Virus record (IMG/VR): IMGVR_UViG_3300022864_000005
Location: 1-51,268 of that record
Origin: a virus
Direction: 5' to 3' (one strand)
DNA length: 51,268 nt
Shown here one piece after another: positions 7,591 to 15,559 of the stretch (positions are counted from its first letter, which is position 1; each line of letters begins with the position of its first letter). The notes beneath the pieces were generated by a model that worked only from the letters and a program-made list of their open reading frames with translations, searched no databases and had not been told where the DNA came from. A program made the position numbers and the translations under genes.

Positions 7591-7775
7591 AATTTATTCA
7601 CCTCCTCGAATTTACCACACGCTATATAGCACCCGCACTCCCCGTTTACCCGTAGGTTTCCTCTGTATTTAAAGCGCGGATCTTTGCGGATGCAACCCTT
7701 ATCACATTCTGAATCGCACCCGCATAACGGTGTAGGCAACCCATTAATGTTTAATCGTAAGCTCTTTGATTTCAT
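7587..7775 (-). CDS. Small Cys-rich protein
   Basis: 62 residues with eight Cys (CGCDSECDKGC, NGECGCYIACG), SD GGGGGAG. Likely binds metal (zinc or iron-sulfur), by composition only. Family not recognised. Confidence 0.55.
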   Translation of the reverse strand: MKSKSLRLNINGLPTPLCGCDSECDKGCIRKDPRFKYRGNLRVNGECGCYIACGKFEEVNKL

Positions 7776-7785
7776 TGGCTCCCCC

Positions 7786-8067
7786 TCAATACTTCTTCAG
7801 TTTAATTACCTGTTTGTCCTGCTTTACGTTCCAGCTTCCGGTCCACCCCTTAACCTTGGCGACTTTCTTAATACTCTCTTTCGAGTACGCCACTTTTATG
7901 GAATTCAGGGTGTCTTGCTGGTATCCCGGCTGCAATATTGCTTGGTTTCCCGTGATAGAGAATCCAGCAACGTAAAAATCATTTCCGGATCTCTCATAAG
8001 CCAGGCCCAGGGATTTGATCGCTGATTCCAGCAGGTCCCGATTCGTTGCGTTGATGTCAACGGACAT
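7786..8067 (-). CDS. DUF1257 (Ycf35)-like protein
   Basis: 93 residues. The order of an N-terminal helix NRDLLESAIKSLGLAYE, a beta strand with hydrophobic residues, and a C-terminal helix (YSKESIKKVAKVKGW) fits DUF1257 proteins, known as Ycf35 in plastids and cyanobacteria. Its neighbours are a Ycf46-like ATPase and a DUF2997-like protein, the usual partners. No strong SD precedes the ATG; translation may depend on the gene upstream. Function of the family is unknown. Confidence 0.55.
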   Translation of the reverse strand: MSVDINATNRDLLESAIKSLGLAYERSGNDFYVAGFSITGNQAILQPGYQQDTLNSIKVAYSKESIKKVAKVKGWTGSWNVKQDKQVIKLKKY

Positions 8068-8092
8068 GGTTTGTACGGTATAGCATGGAATT

Positions 8093-8377
8093 TTAATCGC
8101 CCCCTCTCACTGATCTAACAGCATTTATTTTTAACTCTTTAGATAAACTTGCGAAGTCATACACTTGCCCGTCCTTAATTGCTCGGGCCGAGATACAGCA
8201 ACCATCGCCAATGGGAACTAATCCAGCGATAGCCAGTCGGCACGTTGCCTTGTTCTTCTCGAATGTTAGTGCAGGGCATTTGATATGTTTCTCGATACCG
8301 TACACGTCCATTCCCGTTGGGCAGGTCTCGGACAGACAGCAAAACCCGCACCTCGTACATTTATTTGGGTATTTCAT
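8093..8377 (-). CDS. YkgJ-like cysteine-cluster protein
   Basis: 94 residues. CTRCGFCC near the N-terminus, then C-P-T-G, a CPAL box, TCRLA and GDGCCISA give nine Cys arranged as in YkgJ-type zinc/iron-chelating cysteine clusters. ATGA overlap with the ATPase gene means it is co-translated with it. Probable metal binding; activity unknown. Confidence 0.65.
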   Translation of the reverse strand: MKYPNKCTRCGFCCLSETCPTGMDVYGIEKHIKCPALTFEKNKATCRLAIAGLVPIGDGCCISARAIKDGQVYDFASLSKELKINAVRSVRGGD

Positions 8378-9810
8378 AGCTTTATCTTCCTCCTGACACT
8401 CGATGTTTCCTGTTCTTCACTCGCCCATATGCACACGCTCCGGGCTTTTTTGCGAATCTCTTCCACCTTCTTTGGCATTGCCTCCATGGTGGGGATCATG
8501 AACTTTCTTGCTTCATCCACATCACAACTCTTCATGGCCATGTTTCTTGCGAGCTTGGCAATATCAGCACCAGAGAATCCGTCAAGGTTGTAATCTTCAG
8601 GGATTTCTACGTCATATTTCTTGTTCCATATCTTAGAAATACCCGCACACTCCTTTTTCCCAGGCAGGTCAAAGAAAAACGTGATATCAATTCTTCTAAA
8701 TAAGGCACCTCCACTGAGATCGAGAATATCGTCAAGGCTGTTCACGGTGAATATCCAATGGGGACCCCCAGGTTTTTGATCCTCCAGGTTGATAAGGAGC
8801 TGTTGTAAAATTCTTTGCCCTGTTCCTCCATCGGTTTGTGATGCACCGCTTCCAGCTACCGACTTCTCGAATTCATCCACGAATACATAAGGGTTTCCCA
8901 GTGCATAGATGGTTTTAAACATCATGTCTGTCTTTGCTTCGGACTCGCCTTGCAGGGAACCACGCAGTCTCCCCAAGTTTGCGGTCAGCATTGGTCGTTT
9001 CATGATGTTGCTGATAACCTTAGCAACCAGTGTTTTCGCACACCCCGGAACGCCATAAAACATGGTGGCTTTTGCCAATGGATGATTTGCTGTTTCCTTC
9101 ATCCAGCTTAAAGCCTCTCCGTACCCGAAAAGATCGTCTTCTGTTTCTGTAAATTCTGAGTAAGACAATACTCCATCGGCAGCCAATTTAGACGCCTTTT
9201 GCTTGACAATGGGTTTCACATCGAATTTTCCTTCATCAACCAAAGTCTTAGCAAGGGCATTTTCCGCCCCTTCTTGTGTAAGGCCCCTGAGGGCGTCCAC
9301 AATCGCTGGGGCATCCTCGGGCATGTCCATGCTCGTATCCTGGCACACAACTCCCAGGGTGTTGCGGTGAGCTTCAGCATTAGGCATTTCAAAATCGAAT
9401 ATTGTAACATCTTCCGCCATCTCAAGCGGAATACCCATAACAGCGGATAAAAACACGATCATCTTACTGTTTTGCTTTAGATGATCCTTGATGTTCAATG
9501 CCTGCCGGACAACCGTGATATCCTGAAAATACTTATGGTAATCCAGCATAAAGACGATCGAATCTTCCGGTAATTGCTGAATGAATTGTAAGGCGCCCTG
9601 TGGATCTTGAATTTCATCATCCATAGTTTGCCACATCCAGGCACTCACATCACCATTTGGGTTCACAAACGCCTGAACACCCGATACGATGTCCCATTTA
9701 AAGAACTTCACGGCAGGGTCGATCTTCGCCCGGTTTTCCCGGATGATGCGATCCTCTTCGGTCGTGGTTGCCCAGAGATATGGGTATCCAGCTTTTTGGT
9801 AGTTCTCCAT
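8374..9810 (-). CDS. Ycf46-like AAA+ ATPase
   Basis: 478 residues, SD GGAGG. The N-terminal domain (about 1-150) has the Ycf46 pattern: YPYLWATTTEEDRII, KWDIVSGV, IVFMLDYHKYFQD, KMIVFLSAVMGIPLE. The AAA+ module follows: Walker A GVPGCAKT near 253-260 (Ala replaces the usual Gly before KT), Walker B YVFVDEFE near 306-313, sensor FTVNSLDD and arginine fingers LFRRIDI. ATP-driven remodelling of a protein or nucleoprotein target is expected. In cyanobacteria Ycf46 is linked to photosynthetic acclimation, but its presence in a phage early operon suggests a broader role. Confidence 0.8.
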   Translation of the reverse strand: MENYQKAGYPYLWATTTEEDRIIRENRAKIDPAVKFFKWDIVSGVQAFVNPNGDVSAWMWQTMDDEIQDPQGALQFIQQLPEDSIVFMLDYHKYFQDITVVRQALNIKDHLKQNSKMIVFLSAVMGIPLEMAEDVTIFDFEMPNAEAHRNTLGVVCQDTSMDMPEDAPAIVDALRGLTQEGAENALAKTLVDEGKFDVKPIVKQKASKLAADGVLSYSEFTETEDDLFGYGEALSWMKETANHPLAKATMFYGVPGCAKTLVAKVISNIMKRPMLTANLGRLRGSLQGESEAKTDMMFKTIYALGNPYVFVDEFEKSVAGSGASQTDGGTGQRILQQLLINLEDQKPGGPHWIFTVNSLDDILDLSGGALFRRIDITFFFDLPGKKECAGISKIWNKKYDVEIPEDYNLDGFSGADIAKLARNMAMKSCDVDEARKFMIPTMEAMPKKVEEIRKKARSVCIWASEEQETSSVRRKIKL

Positions 9811-9901
9811 AGCTTTTCCCTCCTTTCGTTAAGATTATGAAGTCAATTAACTTCAAAGGCCATTCCCGTGAAGGAACAGCCTGTGAAATGGTCAATGATT
9901 T

Positions 9902-10195
9902 TTATAGCTCCTCCTGGAAAAATACATATTCAATCGCTGAGTGACAGAAATAATAGCATCTTTCACTATCGTATTTGGACCGATGATATGAAACATACCC
10001 ATCCTGTTTCATTGTTAGACCGTAGGCATGGTGTTTCACATACCCTAAGAGTTTAGCTATCCCGGCCATATCCTCATGGTTGACGTGCTTCATAAATGTT
10101 TCTCGTGTGATATCTGTTGAGCTGTCAATCATTTCGGAAAAGGCATCTATGCCTGTTTTTTTCCAATTGACACAATTTCCCCCGTAACGATACAT
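9902..10195 (-). CDS. Hypothetical early protein
   Basis: 97 residues from ATG 10195 (GGAGGTG eight bases upstream; a GTG at 10204 overlaps the SD). Contains DMAGIAKLLGYVKHHAYG and an aromatic-rich C-terminus (CYYFCHSAIEYVFF). Not recognised. Confidence 0.55.
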   Translation of the reverse strand: MYRYGGNCVNWKKTGIDAFSEMIDSSTDITRETFMKHVNHEDMAGIAKLLGYVKHHAYGLTMKQDGYVSYHRSKYDSERCYYFCHSAIEYVFFQEEL

Positions 10196-10305
10196 GGTTT
10201 TCACCTCCCCTCATTTTATTTTCCTTTCCTTCCCTTCACTCATACCCGTAAGCCTGGAGGGTTTAATCTTACGAGCATGGTCAAGGGGTTATGTCCTGCG
10301 GAGCA

Positions 10306-11565
10306 TTACACCCGCATCGGCATAACCAATCCCTCGAAACTTCCTAAATTGAATGTCAGTGGCAGGCTGTTACTGTTTACGCCCACCTCAAATTCCGCGT
10401 CATTATCTTTCGTTACGTTCATAATGTCCCGCAGGAATGACGGATTAAACCCTGCTTCCATAGCTGGATCCACATGGCCGGTCATAGGCACAGTCAACCG
10501 CTGGTATGTTCCCACATCTGGATTGACACTTTCCATCTCGATCGTGCCTTTCCCATTGAACGTGAGGCGGACAGCCTTGTATGTTTTATTGGCCATTGTC
10601 AGTGCCTGGTTGATAGCTGGCAGGAAATCCCCGCGCTTGATGGTCACTGTATGCGCTGTTTTTTCCGGGAACACCTGTATGTAATCCGGGAAACGAATTT
10701 CCATTGGCCGCATGGCAAACGTAGCTTTCTCGGTCTTCACTACCACGGATCTCGCGGTCTCGGAATAAACAGGCTCGGACGCTTTACGCATCTCAGCCAT
10801 TAGCTCTTCTCGGATATCGTCTATCTTATCCTTATTGTCGAATCGCAGGCCAAAATAGTCGTCAGCCAAGCTGTTCAATTGCGATTTCTTCAGCCCTTCC
10901 AGGATATCCTCATCCGGCGGATCAGACGCTTCACGCTCGATCACTCTTTTTGCATCTGTCTTGAGCGTGATCTCATCCTCGTCTTTCCCGAGAGATGATA
11001 TGATTGTTTTCAGGGCCTCGCTGTCCACCATCACACTTCCACCCTCTATGTTAATCGGTTCCATGTGCAGACGATGGCCGTCCGTGGCCACGCATTTACC
11101 CTGCTCGGTGTCAAAATACACACCAGACAATTTAAACCCGGATGCTTCTCGGGTTACAGCAGGAATGACATTCTGCAGCGCCTTTTTCTCGACAGTCACA
11201 TACCCTGTGGTTTCTGGGATATCAAACCTCGGAAATTCGTCGGCATCTAACCCGGCAATCTCGAATAGGCCGTTGATATTCACCCAGTTTTCCTGTCCTT
11301 CCCCGTCCATTGCCTTAATTTCCACGTCATCAGCATCCAGCGAGCGCACGATGTCCGTGAGCCGGTGGGCAGATAACGTGTATTTCTCGGCAGTCTTGGG
11401 AATTTCCAGCGGGATTTCAACACCTGTTTCCAGATCAGTCGCCTGTAACGTGGCCGATTTCCCGTCGATTTGAACAGCCGACAGGATAGGTATATTACTA
11501 TTTTTCTCTACAACCCGATTGGCGATCCGCAGAGTGTCCAATAGTTCCTTTCTGTTTATTATCAT
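10306..11565 (-). CDS. dnaN: DNA polymerase III beta subunit (sliding clamp)
   Basis: 419 residues, somewhat longer than the usual 366-380. Clamp signatures: N-terminal LLDTLRIANRVVEKNSNIPI, the ATDLETGVEI strand, CVATDGHRL in the second domain, and the C-terminal NPSFLRDIM ending in GLVMPMRV, equivalent to the IMPMRL end of DnaN. About 50 extra charged residues sit in the middle domain (roughly 195-260). The clamp would tether host or phage polymerase during phage replication; no polymerase is encoded here, so the host enzyme is presumably used. SD GGAGGAGG. Confidence 0.92.
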   Translation of the reverse strand: MIINRKELLDTLRIANRVVEKNSNIPILSAVQIDGKSATLQATDLETGVEIPLEIPKTAEKYTLSAHRLTDIVRSLDADDVEIKAMDGEGQENWVNINGLFEIAGLDADEFPRFDIPETTGYVTVEKKALQNVIPAVTREASGFKLSGVYFDTEQGKCVATDGHRLHMEPINIEGGSVMVDSEALKTIISSLGKDEDEITLKTDAKRVIEREASDPPDEDILEGLKKSQLNSLADDYFGLRFDNKDKIDDIREELMAEMRKASEPVYSETARSVVVKTEKATFAMRPMEIRFPDYIQVFPEKTAHTVTIKRGDFLPAINQALTMANKTYKAVRLTFNGKGTIEMESVNPDVGTYQRLTVPMTGHVDPAMEAGFNPSFLRDIMNVTKDNDAEFEVGVNSNSLPLTFNLGSFEGLVMPMRV

Positions 11566-11623
11566 AATAAAACCTCCTCCCCTCCTGCATGAGTCCGAGG
11601 ATTTCCCGGGCTTATCCAGCAGG

Positions 11624-11643
11624 GGGCCTCCCGAAAGAGGCCA
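11624..11643 (-). promoter_or_regulatory. GC-rich hairpin upstream of dnaN
   Basis: GGCCTC (11625-11630) and GAGGCC (11637-11642) form a 6-bp perfect stem in the 135-bp gap before dnaN. Without a U-tract it may be a processing or attenuating hairpin rather than a terminator. Confidence 0.4.
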
Positions 11644-11700
11644 GGTTTCCCACTATTCGTATTTCGCAGCGAAATCTGGTTCCGGAAAAACAAAAATTCT

Positions 11701-11853
11701 TCAAAAAATATCAGAAGACTTGGCTGCCGCATCGTCTACATCTTCCATCCATTTTTCAATGGGTTTTCTTTTAGTTATGATTCCCGCCACAATTATAACC
11801 GTGATCATCCACAGGACGTTCACTAAAAAGTACGGGTTTAAAATGTAGTCCAT
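11701..11853 (-). CDS. Small membrane protein
   Basis: 50 residues from ATG 11853 with SD GGAGGT. One transmembrane segment (FLVNVLWMITVIIVAGII) followed by a charged tail (KRKPIEKWMEDVDD). A phage inner-membrane miniprotein; role unknown. Confidence 0.6.
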   Translation of the reverse strand: MDYILNPYFLVNVLWMITVIIVAGIITKRKPIEKWMEDVDDAAAKSSDIF

Positions 11854-11856
11854 GAT

Positions 11857-11958
11857 TTACCTCCGATTCCGTTTTCTCGCCTTCGCCGCAGTCTTATTCC
11901 GGGTTTTCCGGGCCTTGCGATAGGCGGGCGTTGTCTGGTTCTTCTCGTTGAATTTCAT
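11857..11958 (-). CDS. Very small basic protein
   Basis: 33 residues, 12 of them Lys/Arg (KARKTRNKTAAKARKRNRR at the end). SD GAGG nine bases before ATG 11958. It overlaps the 3' end of the upstream zinc-finger gene by 65 nt in another frame. Could bind nucleic acid. Real coding status is uncertain. Confidence 0.4.
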   Translation of the reverse strand: MKFNEKNQTTPAYRKARKTRNKTAAKARKRNRR

Positions 11959-12175
11959 GATTTTCCTCTGGAATGTTAATTAATCTCATCACTCCATCAT
12001 CCCTGTTGCTCGCACAGCCTGTGTTGGGACACAACAAAGGAATTTCTTCATCAGGCTCAAACTGCTCAATGTATGAAGCGTCAAAACATACATGGAAACC
12101 ACAATAAGGACATTCCCGTGGTGATATAAATGACGATGTTTCCAGGTAGTCTCTTTCCTGCCAGTATGATTTCAT
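11894..12175 (-). CDS. Small zinc-finger-like protein
   Basis: 93 residues. ECPYCGFHVCF followed by LLCPNTGC gives two CxxC-like pairs, a probable zinc ribbon. ATGA overlap with the preceding membrane gene and a strong internal SD (GGGAGGA). Acidic C-terminus. Function unknown. Confidence 0.6.
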   Translation of the reverse strand: MKSYWQERDYLETSSFISPRECPYCGFHVCFDASYIEQFEPDEEIPLLCPNTGCASNRDDGVMRLINIPEENHEIQREEPDNARLSQGPENPE

Positions 12176-12276
12176 TTTCCCAGTCCTCCCATCACGATAA
12201 ACGCCACCGCATACATCCAGAAAATTCCAGCAGCGAATATCCCGATTGTTGTGATTGCTTTGATTAAATCTCGCAT
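12172..12276 (-). CDS. Small membrane protein
   Basis: 34 residues with a single hydrophobic helix (ITTIGIFAAGIFWMYAVAF). SD GAGGTGAG before ATG 12276, and an ATGA overlap with the next gene. Role unknown. Confidence 0.55.
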   Translation of the reverse strand: MRDLIKAITTIGIFAAGIFWMYAVAFIVMGGLGK

Positions 12277-12399
12277 GATTTTCTCACCTCATCCTCTTCT
12301 ACAATAACTGTTTCTTGGCCTTTTTGATGCCCGGCCAATATCTCTACCCTATATCCAGGTAAATCTTTCTTTCCAAATATCACCTACTTTAAATTTCAT
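12264..12399 (-). pseudogene. Frameshifted small gene
   Basis: ATG 12399 follows a strong SD (GGAGGTGAG) but the frame stops after 16 codons (MKFKVGDIW then junk). The +1 frame continues as FGKKDLPGYRVEILAGHQ to a TAA at 12264, and the two halves read as one small beta-rich protein starting KFKVGDIFGKKDLPGY. The lesion lies near 12365-12375. It may be a true frameshift mutation, a programmed shift, or a sequencing error. Confidence 0.45.
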
Positions 12400-12478
12400 A
12401 TTTCTCACCTCCAGTTTTCCTTGATTTTCCCGCAGGACGCTCCACCCGACACCGGGTAAACCACCCTGAGTAAAGACC

Positions 12479-12524
12479 AAAAAAAAGGGGCAGACCGGAA
12501 CCAATTTCCCAGTCTACCCCTTTG
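12479..12524 (-). terminator. Intrinsic terminator in the leftward operon
   Basis: On the minus strand AAAGGGG-T-AGAC (12513-12523 side) pairs with GTCT-G-CCCCTTT and is followed by a run of eight T. The stem is about 11 bp with one mismatch. It lies between the gene at 12594 and the small genes below 12400, so downstream expression needs read-through or another promoter. Confidence 0.75.
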
Positions 12525-12593
12525 CACGGGAGGTGCGAGAGACCGCCACCCTTAGATTTTCCCGTAATGTCTCTCAGCCCCCATATAAGTTAT

Positions 12594-12758
12594 TTATTCA
12601 GCGACCTCCCGGCACCGTACTTTTCTCGCATATTCATCCATACATTCCTGGCGAAAATCTGCAATGCGTCCAACCATTTCATTCCACAGCTTTATGTGTC
12701 CGACTGTGGAGACTTTTACCCCAGATTTAGCTTCAATCTTATTGAGTATGAATTTCAT
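12594..12758 (-). CDS. Small hypothetical protein
   Basis: 54 residues from ATG 12758 (SD GGAGG). Helical, with HIKLWNEMVGRIADFRQECMDEYARK. An upstream in-frame ATG at 12839 lacks an SD. Not recognised. Confidence 0.55.
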   Translation of the reverse strand: MKFILNKIEAKSGVKVSTVGHIKLWNEMVGRIADFRQECMDEYARKVRCREVAE

Positions 12759-12842
12759 GATTTCCTCCGATTTCCTGACGTTAATCACTCCATAAACCCA
12801 CCAAACCCCGTAAACCCCGCAGGGCTTGGTAGGTCTCAATGA

Positions 12843-13769
12843 TTAAGCGTTCACGGCGGCCTGATACTCAACCGCATCACCCTCTAATTTCCCGGCGATC
12901 TTCCTGAGCGTTTTCGACAAGGCAATCATTTTCTTGTCGCAGCCCTTATCGGCATCCAACAGTCGCTTGCTATGACCGTTTCCATTGGGTGAGCTGTCAT
13001 AATCATTGGCAACATTCATCAGCTTCCCAAAGATACCCTTAGTGTTCTTGAGCGTCCAGGGTTTCCCGTTATACTCGCAGATTACGTGCTTGTTCTCTGC
13101 TTCCACTTCCTTTTTCTGCTCTTTTATGAGCTTCCCCAGCCTGTTATTTCTCGACTGAAAAACCTCATTCCGGTAAGCATTCACGACCGCGATCTGCTTG
13201 TTGGCGTTCCCGCCAGCGTCAAGGGCTTTCCCGGCGGCCTTGATAGGATCAACCCCGTCAGTGGTAAAACACTCGGCAATATGCCGGGCTACCATCTTGG
13301 AGATTTCCCCGTCATTGACCAATTTCTTGACCATGCCAGGCAGTTCCGTGATCGGCAGATCAGACTGTAAGGATTTCACGGATTTTCCCAGCTTGCTCGC
13401 AACGTACCCGACAGAGGCGCCAGCGTCTATACATCTGGACGCCAGGGTAATTTCTTCCATCGGCTTCATGGGCAAACCCAGATTGCTCGAAAGAGCGTCA
13501 AGGTTCCTGTCCACGTCGTTCCGGTATCCAACCACAAAACATGGAATTTCTGGGATACCAGCCCTTACCGCAGCCGGAAACCGATGATTTCCCTTGACGA
13601 CTTTAAACATACCGTCTTCCTGAGCCTCAACCGTTATAGCCTCATCAGGTTTAAAACCTTCAGATTTCATGCTGATTGTAAGCGACTCAATATGGGCCTC
13701 ATCAGTGTTTTCCCGTGGTTGATACGTAGGATCTACCGTGATTTTCCCGGTCTCTATTATCTGTAACAT
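12843..13769 (-). CDS. ParB-like protein
   Basis: 308 residues from ATG 13769 with a purine-rich SD; the longer frame to 13886 has none. The N-terminal ParB/sulfiredoxin-fold domain shows DPTYQPREN, then VVKGNHRFPAAVRAGIPEIPC with the conserved GxHR box. A helix-turn-helix-like region follows (YVASKLGKSVKSLQSDL), then a basic C-terminus. Such phage ParB proteins bind DNA for partition or act as regulators or nucleases; no ParA is visible. First large gene of the leftward operon. Confidence 0.8.
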   Translation of the reverse strand: MLQIIETGKITVDPTYQPRENTDEAHIESLTISMKSEGFKPDEAITVEAQEDGMFKVVKGNHRFPAAVRAGIPEIPCFVVGYRNDVDRNLDALSSNLGLPMKPMEEITLASRCIDAGASVGYVASKLGKSVKSLQSDLPITELPGMVKKLVNDGEISKMVARHIAECFTTDGVDPIKAAGKALDAGGNANKQIAVVNAYRNEVFQSRNNRLGKLIKEQKKEVEAENKHVICEYNGKPWTLKNTKGIFGKLMNVANDYDSSPNGNGHSKRLLDADKGCDKKMIALSKTLRKIAGKLEGDAVEYQAAVNA

Positions 13770-13890
13770 ATTCCGTCCCTCCCTTTGCGTTTTGGGAGCT
13801 ACGAAAGGAATTGCAGATTTCCCGCAACCCCCAGGTTTTCCCGCTATTGTAAGCAGGGTGAAAGGCAAGGAAAGGTAAAGTAGCAAAAGC

Positions 13891-14391
13891 CTATCTTTGA
13901 TCTACAAGTTCATGCCACCTTTTTTCGCCCTTCACCCTGCCTTCAAACAGATAATCCGGTGGTATCCCCGAAGAGTTAAGAATTTTCCCACAGATATAAA
14001 AATATCCAGTTTTCCCGCTGTTATGGTAGCCGAAGCGTTCACCAGCCGGAAAGAGAGAATTTTCTCGATCATCAGAGCGTGTCGTATTGCCCGCTTGAAA
14101 GCAGCATTTGAGACAGGAATTTCCTGGGCGCATCCTTAATACCGGCTCGAAACCGGATTCTGCACTACCCAGGATTTTCCTGTAATTCTCGGAGCAATTT
14201 CTCGCCCCGAAGCAAAGGAGGTGTCTGCGGTGGAGAGTGGCCTTCCCGTTATTGGAGAACCTTACATCCCCGTCCATACCATCACACTCACCAGCGAAAA
14301 GATAAACAGATACCAACCTCAGCAACCCTGCCAGCTCCAAAATTTCCTGCAAATTTCTCGCAGAATTTCTCGGAGCCCCGGCAACCTGCAT
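13891..14391 (-). CDS. Putative Cys-rich protein (weak)
   Basis: 166 residues, seven Cys in the second half (HLLCFGARNC, SCLKCCFQ, YICGKIL) that could form a zinc site. No SD before the ATG, and the DNA is full of TTTTCCYG-type repeats that may themselves be the functional element. The C-terminal part reads most protein-like. It could be a real early gene or a chance frame. Confidence 0.35.
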   Translation of the reverse strand: MQVAGAPRNSARNLQEILELAGLLRLVSVYLFAGECDGMDGDVRFSNNGKATLHRRHLLCFGARNCSENYRKILGSAESGFEPVLRMRPGNSCLKCCFQAGNTTRSDDRENSLFPAGERFGYHNSGKTGYFYICGKILNSSGIPPDYLFEGRVKGEKRWHELVDQR

Positions 14392-14399
14392 TAACAGGT

Positions 14400-15070
14400 A
14401 TCTACATTTCGCCCATAAGTGCTAACGACAGCACTTCAGGAAACACTCGGAAAACCGCATGGCGGTTATACCAGTCCCCTTTGCAGACGACGTATTTGAC
14501 GGCATACGCACCGAGTACACTTGACGGTGGCACTAAACCGTTGGATCTTATTTTATGCAGGAGCGATCCAATCCTGCCCTATATTTAACAGATACAGCAC
14601 ACCAGGCGATACAGGAATCCCAGCACACCGAGTATAGTTTTTTACATAGCAAACACCATAAGCTATGACCCGGACAGCCTCCAGGTACGCACAGCTCCAG
14701 GTGAGACCGTACGCACAGGGCTATTTTGAGAGATCACCGCCGATATTTAGGCTACTCTCCAAGGCATAACTGCCCGGTCAGGGCGTAACCCCAACAGTCC
14801 AGCCGTAATCCGCTGGCAGGATCAAAGAACTCAGCATCAGCCCACAGGCCCGGCAGGTACGCCAGGAGCCCGTTATTGGACATCGCATAAGCCCTTACGC
14901 AAGGCGGAGCATTCGTGGCCTTTTGACAGATAAGCCATTAGCAACATGACGGTTGCAGTACCTTGCCAGGTTCATCCCCGCCTTGCGAAAAGGTTTATAC
15001 ACATACATTCATAAGCCTTTCAGGGTACGTCCAGGATAGGACGTACCATCAAAGGTTTATGGTTCGATTA
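14400..15070. ncRNA. Gene-free, palindrome-rich region; possible large structured RNA
   Basis: No convincing ORF in about 670 bp, and base composition is richer in GC than the AT-rich gaps elsewhere. Perfect short stems are dense: 14417-14423/14430-14436, 14453-14458/14462-14467, 14541-14547/14565-14571, the mutually exclusive 14557-14562/14572-14577, a 9-bp hairpin GGTACGTCC...GGACGTACC near 15022-15045, and a long-range CGCAAGGCG/CGCCTTGCG pair about 100 nt apart (near 14898 and 14983). This fits a large ornate phage RNA or a replication/regulatory region. Strand is not determined. Confidence 0.4.
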
Positions 15071-15071
15071 T

Positions 15072-15191
15072 TTATGACACAAGATATCTCAACACCTTGC
15101 GATTATATGGCGATGGTAACTGCCATACGATACGACCGATTAAATGCAGCGGTCGGAAGTTATGCTGAATGAATGATTTTAGCTTTTTCAT
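15072..15191 (-). CDS. Small leftward protein next to operator array
   Basis: 39 residues from ATG 15191 with SD GGGGGTG. Basic, with FIQHNFRPLHLIGRIVWQL. It begins 18 bp from the box array, so it is probably the first gene of a leftward transcript controlled by it. Family not recognised. Confidence 0.45.
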   Translation of the reverse strand: MKKLKSFIQHNFRPLHLIGRIVWQLPSPYNRKVLRYLVS

Positions 15192-15208
15192 ATCATCACC
15201 CCCACACA

Positions 15209-15390
15209 ATCGACAATGTAATTGTCGATATCAAGATTGTCGATAATGAAATAATGCACAATGTTAATATCGACATTGCTATAATCGACATTGTTAATAT
15301 CGACAATCGCACAATGCACAATAACATTATGTATATTAGTATGATAGCATTACACACAATAGTATTGTCGATATTAAGATTGTCGACAAT
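15209..15390. promoter_or_regulatory. Array of eight ATTGTCGAT boxes (operators or iterons)
   Basis: Nine-bp boxes ATTGTCGAT or the reverse complement (one-base variants) start at 15209, 15221, 15236, 15269, 15284, 15299, 15364 and 15379. Starts are 15 bp apart within the groups 221-236, 269-284-299 and 364-379; the first two form the palindrome ATCGACAATgtaATTGTCGAT. Two AATGCACAAT repeats lie between groups. Position between divergent transcripts suggests operators of the lytic/lysogenic switch; the 15-bp direct phasing also fits replication iterons. Confidence 0.8.
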
Positions 15391-15526
15391 ATCAAGACGG
15401 ACGGAAAGTCAAAAGACAAGACTCTCTTGTCTCTCTCTTTTGTCTCTCTCTTTTGTCCTCTCAATTCATATAGTCTTGAAAGTCTCTTTTGAGTCAATTT
15501 ATTTTTATAATAATGAAAAAAAAGGC

Positions 15527-15555
15527 TTGACAGGTATTAAATAAGATGTTATCTT
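15527..15555 (+). promoter_or_regulatory. Sigma70-type promoter
   Basis: TTGACA (15527-15532), 17-bp spacer, TATCTT (15550-15555); predicted start near 15562. It drives the structured leader and the small gene at 15696. Confidence 0.6.
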
Positions 15556-15559
15556 TCTA

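Noticed and set aside
10277-11473. Long open frames antisense to dnaN
   Set aside because: They are shadows of the dnaN coding sequence with no SD and no recognisable domain.
14980-15075. tRNA-like GGTTCGATT sequence
   Set aside because: No matching acceptor or anticodon stems around it.
15209-15390. CRISPR array
   Set aside because: The boxes are only 9 bp, change orientation and have no 30-bp spacers; no cas genes.
15173-15544. 123-codon open frame on the + strand
   Set aside because: It translates the box array (IDNVIVDIKIVDN repeats) and C/T-rich tract; no SD and no protein-like pattern.
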